From Cadophora sp. MPI-SDFR-AT-0126 (taxonomy: Eukaryota > Ascomycota > Leotiomycetes > Helotiales > Ploettnerulaceae), in NCBI GenBank assembly GCA_020747065.1, contig JAGMVK010000016.1, positions 434,001 to 498,000 on the forward strand: 64,000 nt of DNA, read 5' to 3'. The first letter of the stretch is position 1, and each line of letters opens with the position of its first letter. The position numbers and the translations under genes are program-made. This document shows positions 47,500-59,137 of the stretch, piece by piece. Below the pieces are notes generated by a model that saw only the letters and a list, made by a program, of their open reading frames with translations, ran no database searches and was not told the DNA's origin.

Positions 47500-48630
47500 A
47501 GCCGAAGGCACGGAGATACGTAGTCGATATGTGAAAGGCATTTTTCGCTTCTCGTCCATATATTCAAACATCTTTTCTAAACATGAGCACCTGTAGAGAA
47601 TAATCACCTTTTGCTTTAATTTTCTCTGACAACACGTATCGTTCAGCAATCATCAGCAACCCTATCGCGGCCGCCACCTTTATTGAGTCCAGCCGTCCCC
47701 AATTTCTTCACGATATCCTGGCGTATAAGTTCATACTTCGAGTAAGGTTATCAACAACTCTGACCTAAGCAACCATCTCCCTTTCAATGATATGACCGTG
47801 GCCATTCCTGTTGTCGTGCTCTGCCCTAGCCATATTGTGGCCCTAGCATCTGCTTATCTGCCTACGCTCTTCAATTGCCACACTGTCTACGATCAAACTT
47901 TGAATTTTAAGTAAGTCGGACCTTACATACTCCGGTACTTGAAAGGTCCCTAGTCCGGATTGGACATGAAGGACAAATCATAGCAAGTGACCAAGCTCTC
48001 TTACTGGCTTTGAGAGACCCGGCTCCTGAATGTCGGGCTCTAGACAAACAGCCTATCTCCACCTCAGCTAGATGAAAAGTGAGCGAACTACATGGACCAC
48101 GCCGAAAGGGTTCCCTATTCTGTGGATGATATCATTGGAGCCTTTCATAATACTGATATGAGAACTCATTCCTCCAGGTTATTCCCACTGGAGGAAAAAG
48201 CTTCTCTCCATCGTAGCTTGACAGTTGCTTGATCAGAGGCAATCATCGGTTACGCGATGATCTGGGGTAACGGATTAGAGAATTTCCATCCTGGAGCATT
48301 AAATGGCCGTCCCCCATAGCATTTTTCTTGGCTCTCTTGGCTTTCCACCACGTCCGGGGAAATACTAAATCAATGCCGCCAATAAGATGCGGCATATTCT
48401 TCAACTGCAATTTGAACATTGTCTTCGAGTACATATTTTGCCGTTCGATGTCTCCACAATTGTCGATGCTTGACAACATGATTAACATGATACCATATTG
48501 GTTGAGGGTGGTGACATTCGATGAATGTATATAGAGATGCAATCTTCCTTTCCGCTATTTGGACTTCGTCTCATATCATCTGTGACCGAACTGCAATAAG
48601 TTATTTTGATCCAAGTCATCCGCAGGCACT
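47500..48630. other. Gene-free stretch of about 1.1 kb
   Basis: No exon is recognised. It holds a short perfect hairpin listed separately and promoter sequence for the pectate lyase. Confidence 0.5.
48169..48196. repeat. Perfect 9-bp inverted repeat with 10-nt loop
   Basis: TTCCTCCAG and CTGGAGGAA flank a 10-nt loop. It is far from both gene ends (about 670 bp after one, 430 bp before the next). Its role, if any, is unknown; it may be chance. Confidence 0.5.
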
Positions 48631-50044
48631 ATGAAGATTTCATTCGCCGTCTCCCTCATCTTGTCTTTAGTGGCAGCGACCCCAACGCCAACTAGAAACT
48701 CAAATGAACCAGCACAAATTTTCAAGAGAGCTACGATCTCAGAAGCCGCCAATATTGGATATGCTAGCACGAATGGGGGGTTCGTGACTTCCCGTTCTCT
48801 CTGTATCTATCAAGTAGAAGCTGATCTACGAAAGTACCACTGGAGGCAATGGTGGAACAGTTACCACGGTTTCTACACTAGCGCAGTTCACCGCGGCCGT
48901 TGACGAAAAGAATACTGCTCCGGTCATTGTCGTGGTGAAGGGGGTCATCAGTGGAACAGCAAATGTCCGCATTGGCAGTAACAAATCCGTGATTGGCTTG
49001 CCAGGGGCTGGTGAGTTGAAGCTTTAGACTTTCATCTTTCTCACGTGCATTCTCACACTTCAACGGCCTATCTGACTTGATCGGTCCAGGATTCAATGGT
49101 GTCGGACTCTACATTCGCAGACAAAAGAATGTGATTGTTCGAAATATTGTTTCTTCTCTCGTTCTTGCTTCTACTGGCGATGGAATCAAGATTGATGTGA
49201 GCTACACTTCGAGTTCCTGATCAATATTACATAACTAAGTATACAATCACAGGAAAGTACCAATGTCTGGATTGACCATTCTGAGTTTTACTCAGCGTTG
49301 ATCTCCGACAAAGACTACTATGACGGTCAAGTCGATGCTTCACATGCTGCAGACTTCATTACTATCTCTTAGTACGTGCTTGAGCATCTGCTGTGTCTGT
49401 TTACCCGAATTCGTGCTGATGTTCAATATTTCCATGTAGCACATATTTTCATGACCATTGGAAGACCTCTTTGATTGGTCATAGCGAGAACAACGGCGCA
49501 GAAGACAAGGGACATCTTCGCATTACTTACGCTAACAACTACTGGAAGAATGTCGGATCTCGTGGTCCATCTCTTCGATTCGGAACCGGACACATTTACA
49601 ATTCTTATTATGAAAAGTGAGTTACACTGCTTTTCAGCTCGAACATAAGAGTAGAGCAGAGCCGCAGACCAGAGTCAGCATTGCTGACACTATTCATTAC
49701 TTAGTGTCAACTCTGGAGTCAATTCACGCCAAGGAGCTCAAGTTCTCGTCCAAAACACCGTATTCAAGAATGTCACTACTCCACTGACCAGCCAGGACTC
49801 CGATATCGTTGGGTAAGCATCCGTGTCAATCGAGAGGCTAGCAATGGGAAGCATCGTTCCACTGACTGGCATCCAAATCAACAGGTACATCACCTCCATC
49901 AACAACGATCTCGGTGGCAGTCCAAATACTGCCCCCGCTGGCTCGCTCACGGCCAGCTCCCCGCCTTACTCCTACTCCTTGCTAGCGCTCAGCAGCGTTG
50001 CTTCCACTGTTCCCGGCCAGGCTGGTGCAAGGCTCACGTTCTGA
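48631..50044 (+). CDS. Secreted pectate lyase, polysaccharide lyase family 1 (331 aa)
   Basis: Exons are 48631-48779, 48835-49010, 49090-49196, 49253-49371, 49440-49616, 49705-49812 and 49885-50044. The enzyme cleaves alpha-1,4-polygalacturonate by beta-elimination. A signal peptide (MKISFAVSLILSLVAA) precedes a short propeptide ending in a dibasic KR, a likely Kex2 site. The parallel beta-helix has GGNGGTVTTVSTLAQFTAAV, NVWIDHSEF, FHDHWKTSLIGHSE (calcium/substrate loop) and RGPSLRFG, the RxPxxR catalytic motif. The C-terminus PPYSYSLL is family-typical. The first intron uses a weak donor (GTTCGT), but only that join restores TNGGTTGGNGG. It is a plant-wall-degrading enzyme; expression is probably host- or carbon-regulated. 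Confidence 0.95.
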
Positions 50045-50547
50045 ACACTTGATTTGAAAAGTGTTAGGCCAGGTCATGTCCTGAGGCGGATTTTTTGCTC
50101 GTTAATATAGTGCTGAATACAAAAACATTCGAGGGAGTTTGACGAATCGTTAAGTGACCAGATGTACGTAACCTTGAAGCTTGACAATTTGAGAGACCAA
50201 AGAAAGCTGCCAGCGAAACTAAATCTTAAGTCTTCTACTAAATCAAGTTCGAATCTTCCAAATCGTCCCGAGCTGGCTGGCCAGCGTCGACTGAAAATGC
50301 CGTTTGATTTTCCTTTTTGAGGAAGGGGGTCATGACTTCCTTGACACTTGATTAATAGATTATAAGAATATCTCGAAAGAAAGTATGCTTTTGAAACTTG
50401 AATTGCTCAGATATTCTTTTTTAATCATTCGCGATTTTCGTCCAGAAATAAATGTTTATACCTTTCTGATTTTGATGTTCAGCTTGCCCAAAATGACCAG
50501 CTGAACCTACTGACAGGTGCAGCTACAGATTTCTGTACACCCACGAA
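50045..50547. other. Convergent 3' region between pectate lyase and C2H2-type gene
   Basis: About 500 bp of AT-biased DNA. No coding exon can be linked to the shortened C2H2-type gene to complete its finger. Confidence 0.5.
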
Positions 50548-52029
50548 TTACCTCGCTCCCGCGTGGCGGGGGAGCATTTGTGAAATAGCAGAAGCAAATA
50601 GTGGGGGGCCGAGTCTCTTACACCCAACACATTGGGCAAGATGGACACGGTAGATATGCGAGTCTCTGGAGGGCATCAGTCGCGGAAATATTTACATCCA
50701 ATCACTTACTTCAGATGGCTTATGTCCTTCCAAGATCCTGTTGCACAGGTTGCGTATCGGGTATTGCCGAGACGATACTTGGTCGGAGAATACTTCCTGA
50801 AGGGGCACGAAAGTTTTTGATCTAGAACCGAAGCAAGGGCTTTGTCTGGTGGCTTCTGTCTCTTGTTGTGGTCATCGCCGTTTTCGTTGTCATCAGAGTT
50901 TTCTTTTCCCATGTCCAGAAGCTTTCGCTTTCCATTTGAGTCTATGCTTGAAGCTGGTGTGACCGTGGTTCTATTAGCACTTCTATTGGAATCACTAGGA
51001 GAGGCGGATGAAGGCGAGTTAGTCTCAGGGTCTGTAGAGCATTGCGAGATGTTGAAATCAACGTCGGCTCGATTTATGAAACCTTTTGTACGAAAGAGTA
51101 GTGTTGAATCGAATAAGACGTCAAGATTTTTTGCGTCTGACCCGTCAACCGTGATAGACGTAGTAGTTGATGACGCCCTGCTCACTTCAAGCTGGTCTAC
51201 CACAGGGGAGGTTTCTTTCTTAATCTCTGAGGTTTGAAGCCTTTCCTGGCTTGGAAAAATAATTTTCCTAGACGACTTCCACGAAGATGTTGCCGAAGAG
51301 CCGCTTGCTAGTGACGGTACAGAAAATGAAGATGTTGAAGAGTCCCACGATGGTGCAGATGACACCGATAGGTTCGGGACGACAGGTAGCATGGACGACA
51401 CGGATACCAGCCAAGCATCCTGAGATGACAGGTAAGTCATTTCTGGTGATAGGTCCTTCAATTTCCTTTCTGAATTTGGGAATGCGGTTGGAGTAATCTC
51501 GTGCTGCAGGCCTGTCCTCTACATCAGAAGTGTATTTCGGGAGGAGTTTCAACTTACACTCAGGTCCTAGACACCTACACCTCTTTCTTTGCATTCCCCA
51601 CGAACCACATTTCCTCTGTTTTCCTCCAATCGTTGTGACCTCCTGCTGTAGCTCGGGCTCACGATGACTTGGAGAAAGTGGACGCCAGATTTCAAGTGAA
51701 CCAGGAGTAGAAAAGGTGTTTGATGACGATGACACCCGAGAGCTTGAGCTTATGTCTGTAGATTCGGCATACGTCGACGGCGGGGACATTCCAATGGTAG
51801 GATACTGATTGATCGCACCATTTTCAGAGGGCTTGAGAAGCGTCGGAGTGCTGAGAGAACAACATAGCTCATCATCAAGGTTTAGGAACTCGTAGAATTC
51901 GGAATCCTGCGCACCATCGTCGACGATATGATATTCGGTTGAGCCGATTACTGCTTTGATGGGTTCCGTGGGCCAAGTAGTCGATGCGTCATAAGGATGA
52001 TGAGAGGACTGGTACAAGTACTCGGCCAT
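50548..52029 (-). CDS. Fungal C2H2-type protein with shortened C-terminus (463 aa)
   Basis: Exons are 52029-51558, 51511-50710 and 50665-50548. The N-terminal 150 residues are Ser/Pro-rich and acidic; a Cys cluster (CGSWGMQRKRCRCLGPEC) straddles the first junction, and the join keeps the last Cys. After a Ser-rich linker and a basic motif (NGKRKLL, HNKRQKPP), the end carries LSCPFRKYSPTKYR, then SWKDISHLK and HIYRVH, and CVGC. This order (CPF..C..HLKxHIYRxH..CxxC) matches an atypical zinc-finger region common in fungal proteins annotated as C2H2-type. In those it continues with more Cys and His, but here it stops after CVGCKRLG plus about 20 unrelated residues. Probably a nuclear protein; truncated or with an unseen exon. 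Confidence 0.72.
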
Positions 52030-52729
52030 GTTTGTCTTATTAAGATCCTGGAGGAACACTATCTCTACTGAGACAGGATGCCTTGAATACTTATGACACT
52101 ATTAACAAGCTTGGGCTTCTCGTTCGTGGTAGATAGTTGCTTGATTTGCAGCGCCAATTTCATACTTCAAATGGTATAAGTCAGAAGATCTGCAGCGGTA
52201 TGAACTGTTTAGTAGTCTATGTGAGTTTGGACAAATTCCAGTTGAAGAGCGTCTGGAGTTGAGATTTTTGGAATTCGTCGGCTGTGGCTTGCTTACGCCT
52301 CGTTTGCCCTCACAGGTCGGGCGACCCAGCTACTGTATCATCGCAGTTGCGAACTTCATCACGTGAACCTCTCGAACCTCGCAACCTCGAGATCCTCTCT
52401 GAGAACTTCTCAGATTCGGCACTCTCAAGATAGAGCTTGCAGGTTTATAAGTTCCAAACAATGAGAGATTTAAAATCGCACCTTGGAGTTTCCACAGCTG
52501 ACGAAGATGTGCTTGGAGTATAAATCAAACGACATTCGCTTTGAAGAAAGAAGAGAATCACTGTGATCAAAATGTCCAGCAGCTTGAGGAAGATGGACTG
52601 ATAGATTGATGAGTACTTTGCGCTTCTGCAAATGGGAAGGGGGTGTACTTTGGACCTTGCTAATAGTGGTTGGCAGGAAGCGAGAACGCAACAACAAGAA
52701 CAATTCAATTCGACAACCCCAAAACAAAC
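52030..52729. promoter_or_regulatory. Divergent region between C2H2-type gene and 78-aa gene
   Basis: A 700-bp head-to-head spacer. No specific sites are recognised. Confidence 0.4.
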
Positions 52730-53023
52730 ATGTCTTCCTCTACACCAGGAATGAAAGGATCGAAAAGATCCCAAGCCGACTCTGGGTCAGTTGCAAGCTA
52801 CCTTTAGTCTAATCACATGGTACTGACAACATATGCAACCAGTCCCTCAATGCTTGAAGCACACATCTACACCCACGCCTCCCCAGTAGAACGCATCATG
52901 TTCGACCCAACTAATTATGGAAGTGCGGGAAAGAGAAACTTTGAGTTACAAGAAGAGGTTGAGAAATTGAAGGAGACCATTGAGAAGGACAGTGCAAAGA
53001 AGGGCGACAGTATGAAATTGTAA
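52730..53023 (+). CDS. Small hydrophilic protein with charged helix (78 aa)
   Basis: Exons are 52730-52785 and 52843-53023, with a GTCAGT donor and CAACCAG acceptor in phase 2. The product starts MSSSTPGMKGSKRSQADSG, has a middle stretch HTHASPVERIMFDPTNYG-like in character (AHIYTHASPVERIMFDPTN), and ends with a Glu/Lys-rich helix (LQEEVEKLKETIEKD). It is too short to be found by ORF length and depends on the splice. There is no membrane segment and no known family. The upstream ACAAACATG context and clean splice favour a real gene, but this is not certain. Confidence 0.55.
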
Positions 53024-53440
53024 AGTGCAGTACTCGATCGAGGTGATGGAGAAGAGCTGTGGGGAAGTACTCTGGTCATGAAGGAGTAGAGTGAAAAGAT
53101 GGAATTTGGAATCTAAAATTTAGAAGCTCAGAAATGTGACAAGAACGAACCAGAAGTTGAGGCTCTGTGCATGCAATTTCTCAGAAATCAAACCTGAAGC
53201 TCAGACTTGCAGGTTGGGAAGATGCTCTTGCTGCTCTGGCTACTGTTTTCACAGAAACTGGATTAGCCGAGGACACCATCTACATCAGAAATGACTTCGC
53301 ATCCCGTGTTTTCTCTTCCTGGGTAGTAATAAATCTGCTTTGATATGCCGTTTTTACACCATACGTTTGAAAGGAGCGAGACATTTTGCCCAAGTCTCAC
53401 ATCGACTTAAGGTAGGAAGTCGAAGACCGTCTCGCCTGGC
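53024..53440. other. Convergent 3' region between the 78-aa gene and GFA gene
   Basis: About 420 bp; no gene is recognised. Confidence 0.45.
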
Positions 53441-54510
53441 CTAAGCCCCACTTAGATTTCCCCAAGGAGCGACATATTGTGGATCATTCTTCGCGCCATC
53501 ATACTCCGTGATATTCAAATCCTTCGCGTTAACACCACTCATCATCGTCCTCAAATTCAGCGGCATCAGATCCTCATCTTCGTTCAAAACTTGTACACAG
53601 ACAGACGTCCCGCAGATCTTGCAGAAGCTGTGGAGTGAGTCCGGAGACAGGAACGGATAGCCAGTGAGATTCTCCTTGCCGATGAATGTTACAGAACTAG
53701 CGGGCGGGTAGGTGTAGACTTCTCCATTCTGTAGCAGTGTCAGCCATAATGGCAGAAACCATGGAGAAGAGGGGAAGCTCGTACTCTGGAGCATAAACTA
53801 CAATTGCAAGAAATAATGTTACGTTCACTCAGTGGCTTTGAGATTAGTGTGTAGGCTACAGCACCACAATGGCAATTCCCATGAAATGTATCGAGTTGAG
53901 CACCTTCGACCGATGTTTCCGCGTTCTTAGCGGTGGATGGTGCTGGGTAGGTTGAAGGGGGGGTGTACTGTAATCCATATTTTCCGCCTGGAGGACCCTC
54001 GTATAATGACTTCTCCACGGCACTTAGGTCGACAGATTGAAGCAAGCGTGCCTGCCGGTGTCATTACAAAGTCGGGCATAAGAAGAAAAAGAATAGGGGC
54101 CTACGTTGATACCCTGCGTGTCAGAAGGAAGATGTTTTGCGATGATTGTGTTGCCGCATTTTGGACAGAACTTGGTACCCAATTAGCGCAAGTTTTCAAA
54201 GTTGAATGAGAAAGATCGACCTACAGAATGTAACATCTCTTTCTTGCCGAATTGGTACGTGGATAGTTCGTTCTCTCCGCTTTGGACCTTGAGGTCTCCA
54301 GCGGGAAAAACCCATAGTATTGCTTTCTGTGCCCCGCATGTCAGCCATTTCAGCGGGAGCATGTCACTTGACAGAAGGTAAACTCACACGATAGCAGTAG
54401 CTACAGTCGCAGATCTCAACAGACCGAAGTTCTGGGACGGAGATGGTGAACTTGAAGAGGCCGCAGTGACAGTTGCCTTTGTATTCTTTGGTCGCTGTTT
54501 CGGACGCCAT
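53441..54510 (-). CDS. Tandem GFA-domain protein (CENP-V/GFA family), 281 aa
   Basis: Exons are 54510-54388, 54326-54225, 54170-54105, 54051-53785 and 53728-53441; every junction is phase 0. The family binds zinc through cysteines and was named for glutathione-dependent formaldehyde-activating enzyme. Domain 1 has GNCHCGLFKFTI, EICDCSYCYR, LSTYQFGKKEMLHSFCPKCG. Domain 2 has GNCHCGAVAYTL, ISCNCSLCSR, and HSFCKICGTSVCVQ. Both sets of cysteines look complete, so this is a duplicated protein. Formaldehyde handling by this protein is not shown; most fungal members have unknown substrates. It is divergent from the HET-domain gene across 316 bp. Confidence 0.92.
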
Positions 54511-54826
54511 GTTTTATTCCTATGTCGGTGGGAGTTGCTTCGGAGGGACCATGAATTGATTCGAGAGATGCTATCCTGATAAACCAGTGGTTGGGACGGT
54601 TTAGTGGAATGATTACCGCTCATACCCCTGTTAGATGTCCTGTCTCGCGACACCCTCCTATCAAATTAGCGAAAACAGCGGCCAATGATAGCTACCGTAC
54701 CACTGACAGTGTTTACCACCTGCAAGTTCAATGTGCGGCTGAGCCGAACACCCTTCCTTGCGCAATTTTCAGTCTGTCGGTCTGCAGCACTCAACAGATC
54801 CTCGTCCATGGAAAAACTCCTCAATC
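54511..54826. promoter_or_regulatory. Shared divergent region between GFA and HET genes
   Basis: A 316-bp spacer separates head-to-head start codons. No specific site is recognised. Confidence 0.45.
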
Positions 54827-57423
54827 ATGTTATCTCGTCTTCTCGACAAAGCACTCGTGAAGCTCGAAATCAAGGATTCGGAAAAGCAGGCAGCTGCCAA
54901 AGCTGCTGTTCTGCTGTACCCAAATATCGCATTTCCACCCCCACCCCAAGGCACCGGGTCGATCTGTACAAGATGTCTAACTCTTCTTTCACACTTCGTT
55001 TATCGCTTCGCTGATGGTAATGACTACCAGCCACTTGTTATCACCCATTCCTCGGCGATTCGAGATATGTCCCATTGCGTTGAGATGAATCATGCCGTCG
55101 CTCGAAAGAACACAACTGAATGCTTGATTTGTGTCAAGGTGTTTATATTATTCAAAGCGATGCAGGCGCATGTCTCTTTTGAGGATTCTTGGCGAGATTC
55201 GCCTTCTACGGACTGGAGTCTGACTTGGGAAGTGTCACTCCCGAGCTATGAGGCCAACCAGGATCGTTTGCATGTGAAGTTTTCTGTCACGCATAAGGGA
55301 GGATATGGATGGGGAATTGGTCTGTATCAACATTATATGACGGAGATCACGATCTGATCTAATGGCAGGCGGTTTCACGGTGCACCCTGATCGAAATTTC
55401 TTCCCACCAAAAGCAGGACAGGCATATGATCCCGATGTCGATATTCCTCTATATTGCGGATTGGACGATGAAAAAGCTCCCGATTTTGGGAAGGGACCTC
55501 TCGAATTTTCCTCAACACTTAGTACGGGGACTCTCTCTTTCGTGACGAGTTGGGCAAAGACGTGTGCCAAAAGTCACACCAAATGTCGCAAGATATTCGA
55601 TGATGAAGGAGGAGGTCAACCAGATCCATGGTTTCCGGACCGGCTTATACAAGTCAGGCGTAAGGCAAATGGCGCACTTACTGCTCGACTTGTGCTGAAA
55701 TCCAATCCTGCTCACTTTCCTACTCCTATCACGGGGCAGCTTCCCTACCTGTCCTTTTCTCACTGCTGGGGACCTCCGCCAGATCCTTCGGCACCGCTAG
55801 GCGGTCGAGCAGGCAGTGTTCTCACAAAAGACACACTCTCTAAGTGGACGGATACTCTCCCTGTCAATGATCTCCCACTGGCATTCCGTCATGCAATCAC
55901 CATTTGCGCTTGGCTGGACCTCGAATACATCTGGATCGACAGTCTCTGCATCATGCAAGACAGCAAGGAGGACTGGGAGACGCAAAGTGCGGTCATGGGA
56001 GACGTGTACAGATTTGCGTTCATCAACATCGCCGCTCTCGCGTCGACATCTGATTACATCGGCTTTATCTACTCCCGTGACACTCGAATTGTGTTTGGAT
56101 TCCGGTGCTCCCTTGCACGCATACTTGCCAGGAATGAGATTGAACGGAACGAAAAGAGGAAACAATGCATCTTGTTGAAGGGTCAGGCACGTCTGCTCTG
56201 GGACTTCCAGAAAGATATTGTAGGCAGTACTGCCTCAAATACGCCCCTTTTTACGCGTGCCTGGGTCTATCAAGAGCGTAGTCTCGCACCACGAACTCTC
56301 GCATTTGCAAATTCTGCAGTATACTGTAGGTGCTAGGGGTGACTCCCCACTTTTCCCAGATATCCCATCCTTCCCCGTAACGTGCAAGTTAGGCAATGGC
56401 TGATATCTCCGTTTAGGGGCGTGTGACGAGCATAACGTGTGCGAGCGACCCGGATGGGGAGGACTGAGCCCCGGCGGCTTACGAGGAACATTGCACCAGA
56501 TCTCCGAGACAATGCTCGCCATGAACCAAGGCGGTGCCACCGAGGAGCAGGCGCGAGGCTTAATCCAAGCATTCGACTATTGCTGGAAATCGACAGTCAC
56601 GAACTACACGGAATGCAAACTCACCAAGCACTCGGACAGACTCATCGCTGTATCCTCGGTAGCCAGACAGCTGGCAAGCACGCAGATTTTGAAGACCGCA
56701 AATATACGCTACCTCGCCGGCTTCTGGGACATCAACCTCCTCTCACAAATGGCCTGGATCACCGTCGTAGGGTCTACCACACCCCCGCGGAAATGGCCGG
56801 GCGAGGAAGAGTACTCGGCGCCGAGTTGGAGCTGGGCTTCTGTCGAGGCTCCAGTGCAGCCGCGCCCCTTTACCGCACTTCCCTCGAATGAAATCGCGCT
56901 TGCAAATGTCTTAGGAGCAGATGTCGAACTCGCTACAGACTACAAGTTTGGGTCCGTCAAAGCGGGATGGGTCCGACTTCGAGGGATCCTGTACCCAGTC
57001 CGGTCTGGGAAGAAAAGTGGTAGAAGCCAGAGTCTCACTGATGCTGCGACGGGAGAGGAGTTCTGGTTCACCTCAGACACGGTGGAAGGAATCAACATCG
57101 TCAGGACAGGACGAGCGCGCAGCTTGGTCTGGATGCCGATGTTCGTGAGCTTCGACCAGAGCATTTCTGGTAAATGTCTTGTTCTCATGGAAGTCGAAGG
57201 CCAACAGTATGGTGGCCCGAATGGGTTTTTGAGAGCTGGTGAAAGGGTGTATCGGAGGATGGGGACTGGGAATTTCGGCAGGACTATTAGTATGCTGCAG
57301 CCGACCGACCTGGTGCTAAGCTTGGGCACATATCCTGATATACAGCCAACTAGCGCCGGAGCAGATATTGCGAAAGGGTTCAGGAGGAAGGAAGTAGGGA
57401 TGCAGGAGTTCGTGGTGATCTAG
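54827..57423 (+). CDS. HET-domain protein (heterokaryon-incompatibility type), 818 aa
   Basis: Exons are 54827-55319, 55369-56325 and 56417-57423. The N-terminal region has a CxxC (SICTRCL). The HET domain contains LPYLSFSHCWGPPPD, then DLPLAFRHAITICAWLDLEYIWIDSLCIMQD, and TRAWVYQERSLAPRTL. The second intron joins T to GG to form Trp in VYWACDEHN, as in the family. The C-terminal part has PSWSWASVE, seen in many HET proteins. HET proteins trigger cell death or growth inhibition upon non-self fusion in several fungi; the partner here is unknown. The first ATG in frame is 54827; the frame is open upstream but without ATG. Confidence 0.92.
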
Positions 57424-57966
57424 CTGAAGAGGCATTTGGTTTGTAGTAATAGAGGAATTCGAGTCGAAGCCTTTTTCAGTCAATTCCGCTGTGGGATGAT
57501 AAATGCAGCCGTTTCTTTGTGAAGAGTTGAAACACGGATCGCAATGTCTTCAAGTGCTTCTGCCACTTAGTAAAAGTGGTGAGCAACGTCGTTTTCAAAT
57601 TTCGCATTCGAGATGTGTTCCTTCGAAGTAGGCTGGGTTCGAGCAGTGCGTGAATATTTGTCCGTAGCTTGACTGCCCGTCTCCAGAAGCGGTCTTGTGC
57701 TACCGGATGCCTCTGGAGGAATACCCAAGGAGAGCTCGGCAACGGATCTCCTGAGGATCCGAAACAAGCCATGACTTGAACATGGCCTTGGCACCGAGCA
57801 CTCCGGTGACTTTCCGCCGCGATGGCCGTAAACTACTGATATATATACCTACTCCAAAGAGGCAATAAGCGTTCGTGTCCAACTCGAATAGTGGACACCA
57901 TTTTTGGCCGAACCTTCACCACCTTAAACTTCCGTGCAATACAATCCTTCGTCAGACCGAACAAGC
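57424..57966. other. Spacer of about 540 bp between HET and NmrA-like genes
   Basis: No gene is recognised; presumed promoter of the reductase. Confidence 0.45.
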
Positions 57967-59137
57967 ATGGCCTCGAGACTTAGAGTAGCCGTAGCTGGAG
58001 CGACCGGAGAGACAGGTCGCTCAGTGGTGGATGCCTTGCTAACAACTCCCGATAAATTTGTATGTCATTTCACAGTTCAAGTAGCTTGGACAATTTTCCT
58101 CGCTCAAATTACTATCTAACATTTTTCCCCGCAGGAAGTGATAGCTCTGGCGCGGCCAGAATCAGTCGGCAAACAGGTGCTTGTTGATTTTTCAGAACGA
58201 GGTGCAATAGTGAAGTCTGTTGACCTTACTGAGGTAACAGCCACAGTGGTCGGCGTCCTTACCGGCATGGATGTTGTTATCGCATGCTTGACGCTGGCGC
58301 AGTACCAGGAACAAATGATCCTTATAGAGGCATCAAGTAGGGCGAAGGTAAAACGCTATGTGCCTGGCTTTTTCGCTCCGCCCTGTCCGCCTCGTGGTGT
58401 CAGTTCACTCAGAGAAAAGGTAAGCATTTCTTCTGAGCTGTAGTCGACAATTCGCTTACGTGCAAATTACGAACTCAGAAAGAGGATATGTTCGATCGGA
58501 TAAGATGCCTGTACCTCCCATTTACAGTAATTGATGTTGGTTGGTGGTATCAATTATCTTTGCCGCCGTTGCCTTCGGGAAGACTCCAAACTAGGTTTGA
58601 GCTTTCTACACTGGAGATTTTGGGAGACGGAGAAGTCCCCTCCGCACTCATTGACAACCGCGACATTGGGAAATACGTCGCGAGAATCATTGCCGATCCA
58701 AGGACGCTGAACAAAATGGTTTTTGCTTACAGCGAGGTTTGGACCCAAAACGGCATCTGGACCACGCTTGAGACATTATCTGGCGAGCCGATAGCCCGGG
58801 AACATGTAAGTTTACGATTGCCTTGTTTCTTTTTCTCTCCTATGATGGCGTTTGCAACTAACTACTACGGCAGTTGAGCAAAGAAGACTTGTCCAACATT
58901 ATTTCACAAGCCCGGACAATTCTTTCGAAAGCACCGGAGGCGAAGGCCCAGCTCCAGTTGGCTATGTCTGAGTACAAGATGTCGATGGGCATCCGAGGGG
59001 ACAATACGCCTGAGCATGGGAAATACCTGGGATACTTAGATGCGAAGGAACTTTATCTTGACGTAAAGACTGTATCTTTGAAGACGTTTATTGAGGAAAT
59101 GTTGCAAGGCAAAGTGCGACAAATCTACTCATCTTAA
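57967..59137 (+). CDS. NmrA-like / isoflavone reductase-like NAD(P)-binding protein (322 aa)
   Basis: Exons are 57967-58059, 58135-58419, 58479-58805 and 58874-59137, all phase 0. It is an atypical short-chain dehydrogenase: the N-terminus carries the cofactor loop GATGETG, then EVIALARPES, and VKRYVPGFFAP typical of the NmrA/isoflavone-reductase group. There is YLPFTVIDVGWWYQ and IDNRDIGKYVARIIADPRT. No catalytic Tyr-x-x-x-Lys is evident. Members act as reductases or redox-sensing regulators. It is located beside a HET gene and a stretch of AT-rich DNA. The substrate is unknown. Confidence 0.9.
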
